Positions 44,396-53,438 of a stretch of 56,789 bases of DNA are shown piece by piece. The position numbers were made by a program, and so were the translations under genes. The first letter of the stretch is position 1. Each line of letters opens with the position of its first letter. The notes under the pieces are model-generated. The model ran no database searches, was not told the origin of the DNA, and saw only the letters and a program-made list of their open reading frames with translations. The stretch is from positions 15,772 to 72,560 of the forward strand of contig PCBG01000002.1 in the NCBI GenBank assembly GCA_002731315.1, written 5' to 3'. This DNA comes from Rhodospirillaceae bacterium (GTDB lineage: Bacteria; Pseudomonadota; Alphaproteobacteria; Puniceispirillales; Puniceispirillaceae).

Positions 44396-45181
44396 ATGAG
44401 TGATACTGTGATGATCGATGACAGCGGGCCCCTTCGTACCATCACGCTGAACCGTCCGGACAAGCTGAATGCCTTCAATGTAGAGATGCATATCGCGTTG
44501 CGTGCCGCGTTGCAGTCTGCAAGCGACACCAAGGATGTACGCGCGGTCCTGCTGACCGGTGCCGGGCGCGGTTTTTGCGCTGGCCAGGACCTGAGCGACC
44601 GCGACCCGAAAAAGGGGGATGTGCCTGATCTGGGCGACACATTGAACAACTTCTTTAATCCAAATGTCCGGCTGATCCGCGATATGCCAAAGCCAGTTGT
44701 TGCGGCGGTCAATGGGGCGGCGGCCGGTGCGGGTGCCAATATTGCGCTCTGCTGCGATATTGTGCTTGCCGCGAAAAGCGCGAAATTCCTGCAGGCATTC
44801 GCCCGTATCGGACTGATCCCGGATGCGGGCGGCAGCTGGACCTTGCCACAACTGATTGGACCCGCGCGTGCACGTGGTCTTGCCATGCTGGCCGAACCCC
44901 TGGACGCCAAAACCGCTGCCGACTGGGGTATGATCTGGCGGGTTGTCGATGACACGAAACTCATGGATGAGGCCACCGCGGTGGCGACGCGCCTTGCCCA
45001 TGGCCCAACGGCCGGTCTTGCGCTTGCAAAACAGGCTATCCTTGCCGGAACAGAAAACAGTCTTGAAGATCAGCTAGCGCTTGAGGCAAAGCTGCAGTCA
45101 CAAGCGGGCGCAACCGCGGATTATCGCGAGGGTGTGACTGCCTTTCTGGAAAAGCGCCCAGCCAAATTCACCGGCGAATAG
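44396..45181 (+). CDS. paaG: Epoxyphenylacetyl-CoA isomerase (enoyl-CoA hydratase/isomerase family)
   Basis: About 261 residues from ATG 44396, with GAGGA five bases upstream; the frame extends to 44366 without support. It is a crotonase-fold enzyme with the oxyanion-hole segments TGAGRGFCAGQDL and VNGAAAGAGANIAL, and the PDAGGSWTLPQLIG stretch typical of PaaG. The Asp in IPDAGG is the likely catalytic acid. It converts the ring-1,2-epoxide to oxepin-CoA. It is divergent from paaZ and followed after seven bases by a P450 gene, an unusual arrangement. Confidence 0.9.
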   Translation: MSDTVMIDDSGPLRTITLNRPDKLNAFNVEMHIALRAALQSASDTKDVRAVLLTGAGRGFCAGQDLSDRDPKKGDVPDLGDTLNNFFNPNVRLIRDMPKPVVAAVNGAAAGAGANIALCCDIVLAAKSAKFLQAFARIGLIPDAGGSWTLPQLIGPARARGLAMLAEPLDAKTAADWGMIWRVVDDTKLMDEATAVATRLAHGPTAGLALAKQAILAGTENSLEDQLALEAKLQSQAGATADYREGVTAFLEKRPAKFTGE

Positions 45182-45188
45182 GCCTGCT

Positions 45189-46424
45189 ATGTCCTGCTTT
45201 GATCTGCGCAATCTTCCTGACGATTTTATCGATAACCCGCATCCGCATTATGCGGCTTTGCGCGATGCGCAGCCGGTTTATGAATTGCCTGGGGGCGGGT
45301 TATTCCTGTCACGCCATGCCGATCTGATACGCGTCTATAAAGAAAGGGGCGTGTTTTCCTCGGACAAGAAAGTCGAATTCTATCCAAAGTTTGGAGATTC
45401 GCTTCTTTATAAACACCATACAACCTCTTTGGTCTTCAATGATGCGCCGTTGCATACACGGGTGCGAAAGGCCATTGCAGGGGCACTCTCGCCACGTGCA
45501 ATCGCTGGCATGGACGTGGTGGTAGGGCAGCTTGTTGGCCGGCTGCTAGATGATATGGCCACATATCAGACCGACGATCGGCCCGTCGATGCTGTTGCCG
45601 ATTTTGCACAGAATATTCCCATTGAGGTAATCGGCAATCTGCTGGCGATTCCAAGGGCCGAGCGGAACCCGCTACGCGACTGGTCGCTGGCCATTCTCGG
45701 GGCGCTGGAACCTGAAATCAATGATGCACAATTTGAAGCCGGCGAGGCAGCGGTGCGTGATTTCCTGGCCTATCTGGAAGCGCTGGTCGCGAAGCGGCGG
45801 GCCGAGGGTGTGGAAGATGCCGGTGATATCATGGCGCGTTTAATCCGCGAAACTGGTTTTGCTGGCGAGGATGCCAATCTGTTGCCCCATGAATTGCTGC
45901 AGAATTGTATCTTCATCCTGAATGCCGGCCATGAAACCACCACTAACCTGATCTGTTCGGGTATCTGGCTGTTGTCGCAACTGCCCGACAGGGTCGCCAT
46001 ACTGAATGCAGACAAATCATTATGGCCGGCGGCCATTGAGGAAATCCTGCGGATGGAAAGCCCCAACCAGCTGGGTAACAGGCGGGCTGTTGCCGAATTC
46101 GAAATGGGGGGCCGGCATTGGCCCGAGGGGACGCTGATCACACTGGGCATGGGAGCGGCCAACCGTGACCCGGCGGTGTTCGACCAACCTGATGAATTCC
46201 GTCTTGACCGTAGGGATAATCCGCATCTTGCCTTTGCGGGCGGCGTCCATGTCTGTGCAGGCAATACCATTGCACGTATTGAGGGGCAGATTGCCCTTGC
46301 CAGCCTTTTCCGCCGCTGGCCGGCTCTGCAGGTTGGCGAGGGCATGCGGCGGTCACCAAGGGTACGGTTCCGCGGCTTTGAAGAGATGCCGCTCTATCTT
46401 GGCGCGGCTGCCAAACCGCGCTAG
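45189..46424 (+). CDS. Cytochrome P450 (bacterial class I)
   Basis: A 411-residue soluble P450. The I-helix oxygen-activation motif is AGHETTTN (from A246), the K-helix ExxR is E285-R288 and the heme loop FAGGVHVCAG carries the axial C356; the second loop residue is Ala where Gly is usual. It would need a ferredoxin and a ferredoxin reductase, which are not encoded next to it. It begins seven bases after paaG and is probably cotranscribed with it, so an aromatic or arylalkyl substrate feeding into phenylacetyl-CoA is a reasonable guess. No subfamily number can be assigned from sequence alone. Confidence 0.92.
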   Translation: MSCFDLRNLPDDFIDNPHPHYAALRDAQPVYELPGGGLFLSRHADLIRVYKERGVFSSDKKVEFYPKFGDSLLYKHHTTSLVFNDAPLHTRVRKAIAGALSPRAIAGMDVVVGQLVGRLLDDMATYQTDDRPVDAVADFAQNIPIEVIGNLLAIPRAERNPLRDWSLAILGALEPEINDAQFEAGEAAVRDFLAYLEALVAKRRAEGVEDAGDIMARLIRETGFAGEDANLLPHELLQNCIFILNAGHETTTNLICSGIWLLSQLPDRVAILNADKSLWPAAIEEILRMESPNQLGNRRAVAEFEMGGRHWPEGTLITLGMGAANRDPAVFDQPDEFRLDRRDNPHLAFAGGVHVCAGNTIARIEGQIALASLFRRWPALQVGEGMRRSPRVRFRGFEEMPLYLGAAAKPR

Positions 46425-46485
46425 GTTTTATGTGTGATACAATGCCGTGTCTGGCACGCGCCACCAAGCAGGGAGACAGGACGAA

Positions 46486-46746
46486 ATGGACAAGAGAAAC
46501 CTGATCGTGATGGTCAAATGCGAACTGGGCCGCACCTACGATGTTGCGGCAGCGCTGGCCGACCTGCCTGAGGCGCCGATCGTATATTCAACCTCTGGCG
46601 ATTATGACATCTTCACCATGTTCCGTCTCGATAATAACGACGATATTGGTACCTTTGTTTGCAATACCATCCAGACTATTAGCGGTGTACGCGATACTAA
46701 TACCATCGTTTGCTTCAACCCTTTTACCACAGATCATGGCATCTGA
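46486..46746 (+). CDS. Stand-alone Lrp/AsnC ligand-binding (RAM) domain protein
   Basis: About 86 residues from ATG 46486 with an AGGA site; the frame extends to 46447 without support. The chain is only the RAM/ACT-like effector domain of Lrp/AsnC regulators (IVMVKCELGRTYDVAAALADLP, then YSTSGDYDIFTMFRL) and has no helix-turn-helix. Such proteins form ring oligomers that bind amino acids or similar ligands and may sense pathway intermediates. It sits between the P450 and the Rieske oxygenase genes, 25 bases before the latter, so it may sense an aromatic metabolite. Confidence 0.82.
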   Translation: MDKRNLIVMVKCELGRTYDVAAALADLPEAPIVYSTSGDYDIFTMFRLDNNDDIGTFVCNTIQTISGVRDTNTIVCFNPFTTDHGI

Positions 46747-46771
46747 TCGGCGCCAGCCCTAGGAGGGGTAA

Positions 46772-48118
46772 ATGACGGTGCAAATGCAAGCCACCAAAGC
46801 CTTTTACGCACAGGATATCGAACGCCTTGTACAGGACCATCAAGTGCACCGAGATGTCTATACGAGCCAGGATGTCTATGCGTTGGAAATGCAACACCTG
46901 TTTGCCAATGTCTGGGTATTTGTCGGGCATGACAGCCAGACACCCAAGCACGGGGATTATTTCACAACGCAGATTGGCAGCCAGCCGGTCATTCAGGTTC
47001 GACATTCAGATGGCGCGATCAAGGTGTTGCATAATCGCTGCCCGCATAAAGGTACCAAGATCGCCATAGACAGGCACGGCAATACGGGCGCTATTTTTCG
47101 CTGCCCTTATCACGCCTGGTCATTCGAGACAGATGGTCAGTTGAAAGCTGTGCCGCTCGATAGTGGATATTCCGATACCAGTTTTGGAACGACCGAGAAT
47201 GCAAATGGCATCAAGCCGGTTGGAGCGGTGCGTAATCATCGGGGTTTTGTCTTTGCCCGTCTCGCCGACCGGGGCATCAGCTTTGACGACTTCTTTGGCG
47301 ACAGCCTGTCATCAATTGACAATATGGTCGACCGGTCACCGGAAGGGCGGCTGGAAGTAGCGGGCCCGCCTCTTCGCTACATGCACAAATGTAACTGGAA
47401 AATGCTTGTCGAGAACCAGACGGATACCTGCCATCCGATGGTGGCGCATCAGAGTTCCGCCGGTACCGCGGTGCGCATCTGGGAAGAGCTTGGGAATCCA
47501 GAACCGCGCCCACCCGCCATGCAGATAATCGCGCCATTCATGTCCCCCTATGAATTCTTTGAAAAGATGGGGATCCGCACTTGGCCAAATGGACATGGCC
47601 ACACAGGCATCAGCCACTCCATCCATTCAGACTATGATTCCATCACGGGTTATTTCGAGGCCATGTGTTCCACCTATGGAGAAAAACGCGCAAAGGCTAT
47701 TCTCGACGAGAATCGTCATAACACCATTTATTTTCCAAATATTATGGTGAAGGGGCCAATCCAACAATTGCGCAACTTCATCCCACTTGGCCCAAACAAG
47801 ACATTGGTGGAAAGTTATATCTACCGGCTTGTTGGTGCACCCGATGAATTACTGGCGCGCACCGCCATGTATAACCGCATGATCAACGCCCCCACCTCTA
47901 TTGTCGGGCATGATGATCTGGAAATGTATGAGCGCGCGCAGGAAGGTCTGCTTTCAGACGGGCTGGAGTGGGTGAACCTGCAACGTCTACACCCTTCTGC
48001 GCCGGAGGATTTTTCGCAGGAAGCTGTCGAGAACGGCACTACTGAGCGCCAGATGCGCAACCAGTTCGATGCATGGAAGACCTTCATGACAAGCACCATG
48101 CCGCGTGGCGCAAGCTGA
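46772..48118 (+). CDS. Ring-hydroxylating dioxygenase, large (alpha) subunit
   Basis: A 448-residue Rieske oxygenase. The Rieske ligands are C90-x-H92 (RCPHKG) and C111-x2-H114 (CPYHAW). The mononuclear iron triad fits H221, H226 and a later Asp, with the bridging D218 in ENQTDTCHPMVAH. Size and the small partner subunit resemble the benzoate/anthranilate group. An AGGAGGGG site lies four bases before ATG. It adds O2 to an aromatic ring using electrons from a reductase, which is not encoded nearby. Substrate is open: anthranilate (kynU is 10 kb away), benzoate-like or other aryl acids. Confidence 0.92.
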   Translation: MTVQMQATKAFYAQDIERLVQDHQVHRDVYTSQDVYALEMQHLFANVWVFVGHDSQTPKHGDYFTTQIGSQPVIQVRHSDGAIKVLHNRCPHKGTKIAIDRHGNTGAIFRCPYHAWSFETDGQLKAVPLDSGYSDTSFGTTENANGIKPVGAVRNHRGFVFARLADRGISFDDFFGDSLSSIDNMVDRSPEGRLEVAGPPLRYMHKCNWKMLVENQTDTCHPMVAHQSSAGTAVRIWEELGNPEPRPPAMQIIAPFMSPYEFFEKMGIRTWPNGHGHTGISHSIHSDYDSITGYFEAMCSTYGEKRAKAILDENRHNTIYFPNIMVKGPIQQLRNFIPLGPNKTLVESYIYRLVGAPDELLARTAMYNRMINAPTSIVGHDDLEMYERAQEGLLSDGLEWVNLQRLHPSAPEDFSQEAVENGTTERQMRNQFDAWKTFMTSTMPRGAS

Positions 48119-48165
48119 ACAGGTTGAGACTGAGCTATGAATAGCAGTGACCCGGGAGCACCAGC

Positions 48166-48648
48166 ATGACCGACTTCACCTATGATGAGATCATCGATTT
48201 CATCTATGCCGAGGTACGCATGCTGGACGAAGGCCGCTATGATGAGTGGCTGGCATTGTGGCTGGATGACGGACATTACTGGATGCCACTTGATTACAAG
48301 CAGGACGACCCGCATCTGACGACCTCGCTGCTCTATGAAGACATGTTTATGCTCAAGCTCCGGGTCCGGCGGCTTAAGGGCGCGCGCACCTATAGCCAGA
48401 AACCGAAAAGCCGCTGCAGCCATGTCATCCAGCGCCCTTTTGTTGATCTTCTGGATAACGAGGCCGGTCGCTATCAGACCAATACCGCCATGCATTACGT
48501 AGAAACACGGCTTGATGACCAGATTTTGTTGGCACTTACGGCCACACATGATCTGACACGTGTTGACGGCGAGTTGCGCATAGCCGGAAAACGCGTCGAC
48601 CTTCTGAACTGTGACGCTGCCTTCGGCAATATTCAGCTGTTGCCATAG
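48166..48648 (+). CDS. Ring-hydroxylating dioxygenase, small (beta) subunit
   Basis: A 160-residue protein with the SnoaL/NTF2-like fold of dioxygenase beta subunits. Typical segments are FIYAEVRMLDEGRYDEWLALW, the aromatic DGHYWMPLDY and SHVIQRPFVD. It forms the alpha3beta3 complex with the preceding large subunit, whose gene ends 47 bases upstream. A GGGAG site lies seven bases before ATG. The length equals that of BenB-type subunits. Confidence 0.92.
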   Translation: MTDFTYDEIIDFIYAEVRMLDEGRYDEWLALWLDDGHYWMPLDYKQDDPHLTTSLLYEDMFMLKLRVRRLKGARTYSQKPKSRCSHVIQRPFVDLLDNEAGRYQTNTAMHYVETRLDDQILLALTATHDLTRVDGELRIAGKRVDLLNCDAAFGNIQLLP

Positions 48649-48715
48649 GGCGCAAGAAGAAGGCCTGCATAGTGCTGCAGATGTAAAATGGAAATGACCA
48701 TGGGCGGGCAGAAAG

Positions 48716-49441
48716 ATGAGCGGGTATAAAGCTGTAATTACTGGTGCCAGCAAGGGCATAGGGGCCGATTTGGCGGTGCGGTTGCTGGATCGCGGCTATA
48801 AGGTCATTGCCATTGATCGTGAAAACGCCACGCTGTCCCACAAAAACCTGCAACTGATTGAAGCTGATCTTCTAAACTCAGCGGCGGTCGCGCGAGTCGC
48901 GGGTACGCTGGCCGCTGATATTGGCATTACACATCTGATCCATAATGCCGGCCTGATCTGGCCAAACCTACTGGAAGATGCTGCCACCGAGGATATTGCC
49001 GGGCTGGCGCAGCTGCATCTGGGGTCTGCGCTGCAGTTGATGCAGGCGGTGTTGCCGCAGATGAAGGCAGCTGGATTCGGCCGCGTGGTGTTCAACAGTT
49101 CACGCGCTGCACTGGGAGTGCCGACACGTACAGCCTATAGTGCGACCAAAGCCGCTATGATCGGCATGGCGCGGACATGGGCACTTGAACTGGCCCCACA
49201 CGGAATCACTGTCAATGTAGTTGCGCCCGGCCCCATCCAGACAGATAATTTCTGGAGTATTGTCGAAAAGGGAAGTGACCGCGAGGCAAAACTGGCGAAC
49301 AACATTCCTGTAGGCCGGCTTGGCAAGCCGGAAGATGTATCCAATGCGTTTCTGTTTTTCTGTGATCCGGCCAGCAGCTTTGTAACCGGCCAAACACTGT
49401 ACGTCTGCGGCGGGGCCAGTATTGGAAGCTTGACAATCTAG
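48716..49441 (+). CDS. Short-chain dehydrogenase/reductase (possible cis-diol dehydrogenase)
   Basis: A 241-residue classical SDR. The cofactor motif is TGASKGIG (9-16), and the active-site residues are S129, Y141 and K145 (YSATK), followed by PGPIQTDNFW. It lies 67 bases after the Rieske beta subunit gene, where cis-dihydrodiol dehydrogenases are commonly found, so oxidation of the diol made by the oxygenase is a good guess. The basic residue pattern after the second strand (AIDRENA) suggests NAD(H) rather than NADP(H). Fatty-acid reductase-like roles are not excluded. Confidence 0.88.
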   Translation: MSGYKAVITGASKGIGADLAVRLLDRGYKVIAIDRENATLSHKNLQLIEADLLNSAAVARVAGTLAADIGITHLIHNAGLIWPNLLEDAATEDIAGLAQLHLGSALQLMQAVLPQMKAAGFGRVVFNSSRAALGVPTRTAYSATKAAMIGMARTWALELAPHGITVNVVAPGPIQTDNFWSIVEKGSDREAKLANNIPVGRLGKPEDVSNAFLFFCDPASSFVTGQTLYVCGGASIGSLTI

Positions 49442-49530
49442 CGCGCTGACTGACGCGCCAATCTCCAGAAGACGGGCCTTGTGATTACTTCACTGTCCTG
49501 ACGGTTCTTTTACCACCTGCTCCTTGCGCG

Positions 49531-50823
49531 TCAGGACATCATGGATGGCAGTAACAGTGCCAAACCGGGCACAAAGGCGATCAGGGTGAGACGGCCAATA
49601 TCGGCAATCCAGAACGGCGTAACGCCCTTGAAGATCGTTTTCACCGATACATCTTTTAACACCCCCTTCAAGACAAACACATTTAGTCCAATGGGTGGAG
49701 TAATTAGGCTGATTTCGGTCACGACAACAACAAGAATGCCAAACCAGATCAGATCAAATCCCAGATTAGCCACCACTGGCGCAAAGATAGGCACAGTCAA
49801 CAGGATCATTGATAGCGATTCAAAGACACAGCCAAGAAGCACATAGATCAGTAGAATAATGAATATTACACCAAGAGGGGACAGGTCAAAAGCGGTGACA
49901 ATGCCGATCAGACCATCAGGAAGGCCAGCTCGGTTGACGAAATTCGAGAAGATTAGAGCGCCAAATAAGATGAAGAACAGCTTTGCAGTGGTGATAGTTG
50001 TTTCGCGAAGCACTTGCATCAGCGCGCCGTCCCGCAAGGCGCCGCGCCGCCAAGCGATCAGCAGCGCGCCAGCCGCCCCCATGCCGGAAGCCTCGGTTGG
50101 GGTAAACATACCGGCATATATCCCACCAATTACAAAGATGAACAGGCCAAGTGTCGTCCATACATCCCGAAGAGCCAGCAATCTCTCACGCCAATTAGAC
50201 CGCTCACCGGCCGGGCCAAGCGCCGGGTTGCGTGTCACCACAAAGACTACGGCCAGAATATAGAACAAGATCCCAAGCAGGCCAGGAAGCACTCCCGCAA
50301 CAAATAGCTTTCCAACAGACTGTTCGGTTAGGAATCCATAAATCACTAGCATAACGCTTGGCGGGATCAAGATTCCCAGCGTGCCACCAGCAGCGATAGA
50401 GGCAGTCGCTAGCGAATCATCGTACTTATAACGCCGCATCTCGGGCATAGAGACTTTTGACATCGTCGCAGCTGTCGCAAGTGACGATCCGCATATAGCC
50501 GAGAACATGCCACAGGCGGCGATTGTGGACATAGCAAGACCCCCCCGCCGATGACCAAGGAAAACGTAGGCAGCACGGTAAAGTTCCTTCGCCATGCCAC
50601 CGCGTTCGACGAGAAGACCCATCAGAATAAACATCGGTAACACCGACAATTCATATTTCTGACCGGAGTCAATCACGAGTCGAGCAGCATTTGAAATCGC
50701 CGCCCGTTCACTGGCAAGAAGCGAGAAGCCAACGCCCCCGACAATGCCGAGCGCAAGGCCAAGCGGCATTCTAAGAAAGGCGAGAAAAAGCAAAGCCGCA
50801 AAGCCGATGAGTGATACTATCAT
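49531..50823 (-). CDS. TRAP transporter large permease (DctM-like)
   Basis: A 430-residue inner-membrane protein with about twelve helices and the DctM signatures CGSSLATAATMSKVSMPEM, AAGGTLGILIPPSVMLVIYG and SLITPPIGLNVFVLKG. It is the translocation channel of a TRAP transporter. It lies three bases after dctQ on the minus strand, downstream of an FAD monooxygenase and a cupin. The cognate binding protein is probably the divergent gene at 53439. Confidence 0.92.
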   Translation of the reverse strand: MIVSLIGFAALLFLAFLRMPLGLALGIVGGVGFSLLASERAAISNAARLVIDSGQKYELSVLPMFILMGLLVERGGMAKELYRAAYVFLGHRRGGLAMSTIAACGMFSAICGSSLATAATMSKVSMPEMRRYKYDDSLATASIAAGGTLGILIPPSVMLVIYGFLTEQSVGKLFVAGVLPGLLGILFYILAVVFVVTRNPALGPAGERSNWRERLLALRDVWTTLGLFIFVIGGIYAGMFTPTEASGMGAAGALLIAWRRGALRDGALMQVLRETTITTAKLFFILFGALIFSNFVNRAGLPDGLIGIVTAFDLSPLGVIFIILLIYVLLGCVFESLSMILLTVPIFAPVVANLGFDLIWFGILVVVVTEISLITPPIGLNVFVLKGVLKDVSVKTIFKGVTPFWIADIGRLTLIAFVPGLALLLPSMMS

Positions 50824-50826
50824 TAC

Positions 50827-51381
50827 CTATTCCCTCGGGATACGGTGGCCGGTTTCGTCTGGTAGCACGCATCCTGGCCGTAACATCATACGAAGTCCGC
50901 GAAATCCGGCAAAGACCGCTGAAAGATAAATCATGGCGGTGATCAGGCTGACGATGAGATAGCGCGGTATATGAAGATAGATGGTTTTGTCACCATCTTC
51001 CCAGGCGCGCACCGCGTAATCAAAAACCCGGTCGGCAACGATGAAAACCGCAACGACAGTGACAAGGCTAAAAATTAAACTGACAATCCAACCAAACCAT
51101 CCTTGGCGTACGAAACTGAAAAGGTCGACCACAACCTGATCATCGCGAAGAAACATCGCCGGTAGCGTGAAAAAAATTGTGCCAGCCATTGATATTTGCA
51201 CAAGCTCTGTCGCGCCTACCACCGGTGACCGGAAGAAGTAGCGACCAATGACATCGACACAGGTCAGACCAACAAGCCACAGCAGGATAATGCAGGCCAC
51301 AATCAGACATAGATCGGCCATATTCGATGCGATTGAGTTAAGCCTTGCGATCAGCGGGTGATCATTGTCAACGTCACTCAT
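50827..51381 (-). CDS. TRAP transporter small permease (DctQ-like)
   Basis: About 184 residues from ATG 51381; earlier in-frame ATGs at 51390 and 51387 lie very close to the GGAG site, and the frame reaches 51423, so the exact start is uncertain. Four hydrophobic helices and the GATELVQISMAGTIFFTLPAMF region are typical of DctQ. It pairs with the DctM encoded three bases later. The C-terminal tail after the last helix is polar and unremarkable. Confidence 0.88.
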   Translation of the reverse strand: MSDVDNDHPLIARLNSIASNMADLCLIVACIILLWLVGLTCVDVIGRYFFRSPVVGATELVQISMAGTIFFTLPAMFLRDDQVVVDLFSFVRQGWFGWIVSLIFSLVTVVAVFIVADRVFDYAVRAWEDGDKTIYLHIPRYLIVSLITAMIYLSAVFAGFRGLRMMLRPGCVLPDETGHRIPRE

Positions 51382-51490
51382 GGTCATCATTCTCCACAAC
51401 GACGGGGCGGCTGCGACCGTCATTTTTTGTTTTCACATAGACCGCATAGCAACTGTTCATCACAGAACCAACCCGAATTTATAACTTTTT

Positions 51491-52735
51491 TCAGCTTGCA
51501 CGATCCATGCTGACTTTTGAAAAGCCAGCCTTCATCGCATAGCTGGATACAATGTTCTTCCGGTCTTCATAGCTCAGAACGTCATCCACATTTTCAAAAC
51601 CGGCTGGAGCCAGCTTCTCCACCTCATCGATGACACCTTCAGGCCCACCCTTCCTATTATTGACCACAATCTCCGCCGTAGTCGGCAGTCTTTGTTTCTC
51701 ATAAAACCAAAGAGCTGCTCTGGGATGCTCGGCTTGTTGCAAATGATCACTGAGACAACGGGCGTCAAGAATGGCCTGGCTGGCGCCATTAGAGCCAACT
51801 GGATACATCGGATGCGCTGCGTCACCAAGCAGTGTTACTCGCCCGAATGTCCATCGTGGCAATGGGTCTCGATCAGCCATTGGATATTCGTAAATCCCCT
51901 CTGTTGCCCGAACTAGTCCTTCAATATCGAACTCTGGAATTGCGAAGCGAAGCGCATGGGGCAGCACTGTCGACAGCGACACGCTGCGGGACCAATTATT
52001 TTCTGGTGATGGTGTAATAGCGGGGTCCTTTGTCCTGATGTTGACAACCCAGTTCATTAATTGACTGCCATTTTTTGGTCTCCCGATTGGGTAAAGCACA
52101 AATTTGCCGCCAAGCCCCCCACCAATAGCCATACTTTCACCATCACGCCAGGACGGCCATTCGGCGGCACCACGCCACATCATCACACCATTCCAACTTG
52201 GCTGCGCCTCGTCGGGATAAAAGAGCTTCCTGCCACAGGAATGGATGCCGTCGGCACAGACAAGGATATCGCCAGCCGCCGTTATACCCCCAGCACCTTC
52301 TAGCGTATCAACGAAATTGGCCGTAACACCTGATTCGTTCTGTAAGAAACCAGCAAGTCGCCTGCCAGTGACAACCGCTTCTTGACCAGCGCGTTCAATT
52401 AGAGCTTCGTAGAGTAGTTTTTGTAGCCTACCCCGATGAATAGAAAATTGCGGCACCTCATGGCCAGCATGCATGCCGCGAAGCTCAGACCAGACCTCCT
52501 GACCAGACTTCGTAAAATATGTCAAGCTTCGGGTGCGCAGCCCAGCTTTATCCAGCGCGCCCAGAAGGCCAAGCGCATCAAGCTCACGGATGGCATGCGG
52601 TAGAATATTGATCCCAACCCCTGCCTCTCGGATGCGCGCCGCGGATTCGTAGACCCGCACATTGATATTTCTGGCCCGCAGCATAAGGGCAGTGGTTAGA
52701 CCACCTATTCCACCCCCAGCGATAATGACCGTCAT
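51491..52735 (-). CDS. FAD-dependent aromatic monooxygenase (salicylate hydroxylase/PhzS-like)
   Basis: A 414-residue group A flavin monooxygenase. The N-terminal dinucleotide motif is IIAGGGIGGLTTAL, the middle DG motif is CADGIHS, and the third FAD motif is LLGDAAHPMYPVGSNGASQAI. Enzymes of this class hydroxylate electron-rich aromatics with NAD(P)H. It begins one base after the cupin stop (TGACATG) and precedes a TRAP permease pair, so it is likely part of a small operon for uptake and first oxidation of an aromatic acid. The closest subgroup in memory is the salicylate hydroxylase/PhzS type, but the substrate is unknown. Confidence 0.85.
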   Translation of the reverse strand: MTVIIAGGGIGGLTTALMLRARNINVRVYESAARIREAGVGINILPHAIRELDALGLLGALDKAGLRTRSLTYFTKSGQEVWSELRGMHAGHEVPQFSIHRGRLQKLLYEALIERAGQEAVVTGRRLAGFLQNESGVTANFVDTLEGAGGITAAGDILVCADGIHSCGRKLFYPDEAQPSWNGVMMWRGAAEWPSWRDGESMAIGGGLGGKFVLYPIGRPKNGSQLMNWVVNIRTKDPAITPSPENNWSRSVSLSTVLPHALRFAIPEFDIEGLVRATEGIYEYPMADRDPLPRWTFGRVTLLGDAAHPMYPVGSNGASQAILDARCLSDHLQQAEHPRAALWFYEKQRLPTTAEIVVNNRKGGPEGVIDEVEKLAPAGFENVDDVLSYEDRKNIVSSYAMKAGFSKVSMDRAS

Positions 52736-52736
52736 G

Positions 52737-53192
52737 TCAGCCTTCCTCAGGTGGCGGAAGGAAATCTACCTCGTGCTTTGCGGAGAGTTCTACAACCTCT
52801 GCTGGATTAGCAGTTGGCCCTAGGTTGTGAATGCCCCAAAATAAATCATAGAGCTTGCGCGCCGGCGATACCCAGAAAAGGCATTTGTTCGTCTCCTCCG
52901 ACTTGTTGAAGATACCATGCGGGATCCCTCTAGGTAGTCTAACCAAATCGCCTGGTGTGGCTATCGCCTCGGAACCATCGAGAATTAGTTCAAATCGTCC
53001 CTCAAGAACGTAGATGAACTCATCCTGTTCTGGATGGATATGCGGCGGTACAAAAGTACCGGGCGGCAAGGTGGCGTGCCAGGAAAAGGAATTTTCGCTC
53101 CACTGCTTCGGAACGTATGTCTGCCCGAGGATGTTCCAAGAAATGTCATCCATCCCCTCATTCGACTTCGTGACGCCAGCTGTCATTTGCAT
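52737..53192 (-). CDS. Cupin-domain protein
   Basis: About 151 residues from ATG 53192, which has AAAGGGG upstream; the frame extends to 53216. It is a single-domain cupin with the first metal motif PPHIHPEQDEFIYVLEGRFE (two His, Glu) and the second motif GDLVRLPRGIPHGIFN (His). It could be a small dioxygenase, isomerase or a sensor. It is the first gene of the minus-strand unit cupin-monooxygenase-dctQ-dctM, divergent from the TRAP binding protein gene with 246 bases between, which hold both promoters. Substrate unknown; ring cleavage or tautomerisation of the monooxygenase product are options. Confidence 0.82.
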   Translation of the reverse strand: MQMTAGVTKSNEGMDDISWNILGQTYVPKQWSENSFSWHATLPPGTFVPPHIHPEQDEFIYVLEGRFELILDGSEAIATPGDLVRLPRGIPHGIFNKSEETNKCLFWVSPARKLYDLFWGIHNLGPTANPAEVVELSAKHEVDFLPPPEEG

Positions 53193-53438
53193 CTGCCCAC
53201 CCCTTTCACAACGCATCCCTCAAACTTAGGTGACGGTAACAGACAGTTTTTCATACGGCAATCAGACATAGAATCTTATAAAGTTCCTAATGACCCTTGT
53301 ACTTGCAGGTTTTTGCTTGACTGAAATCGGAAACCCATCACAGGCTGTTACTTCATCATTCGACTAATTTGGGTATGTTAAACGAGCTTTAATAAGGAAA
53401 CTCAACGCGGCCCGAATTTATTTTCAAGGAGGACTTGC

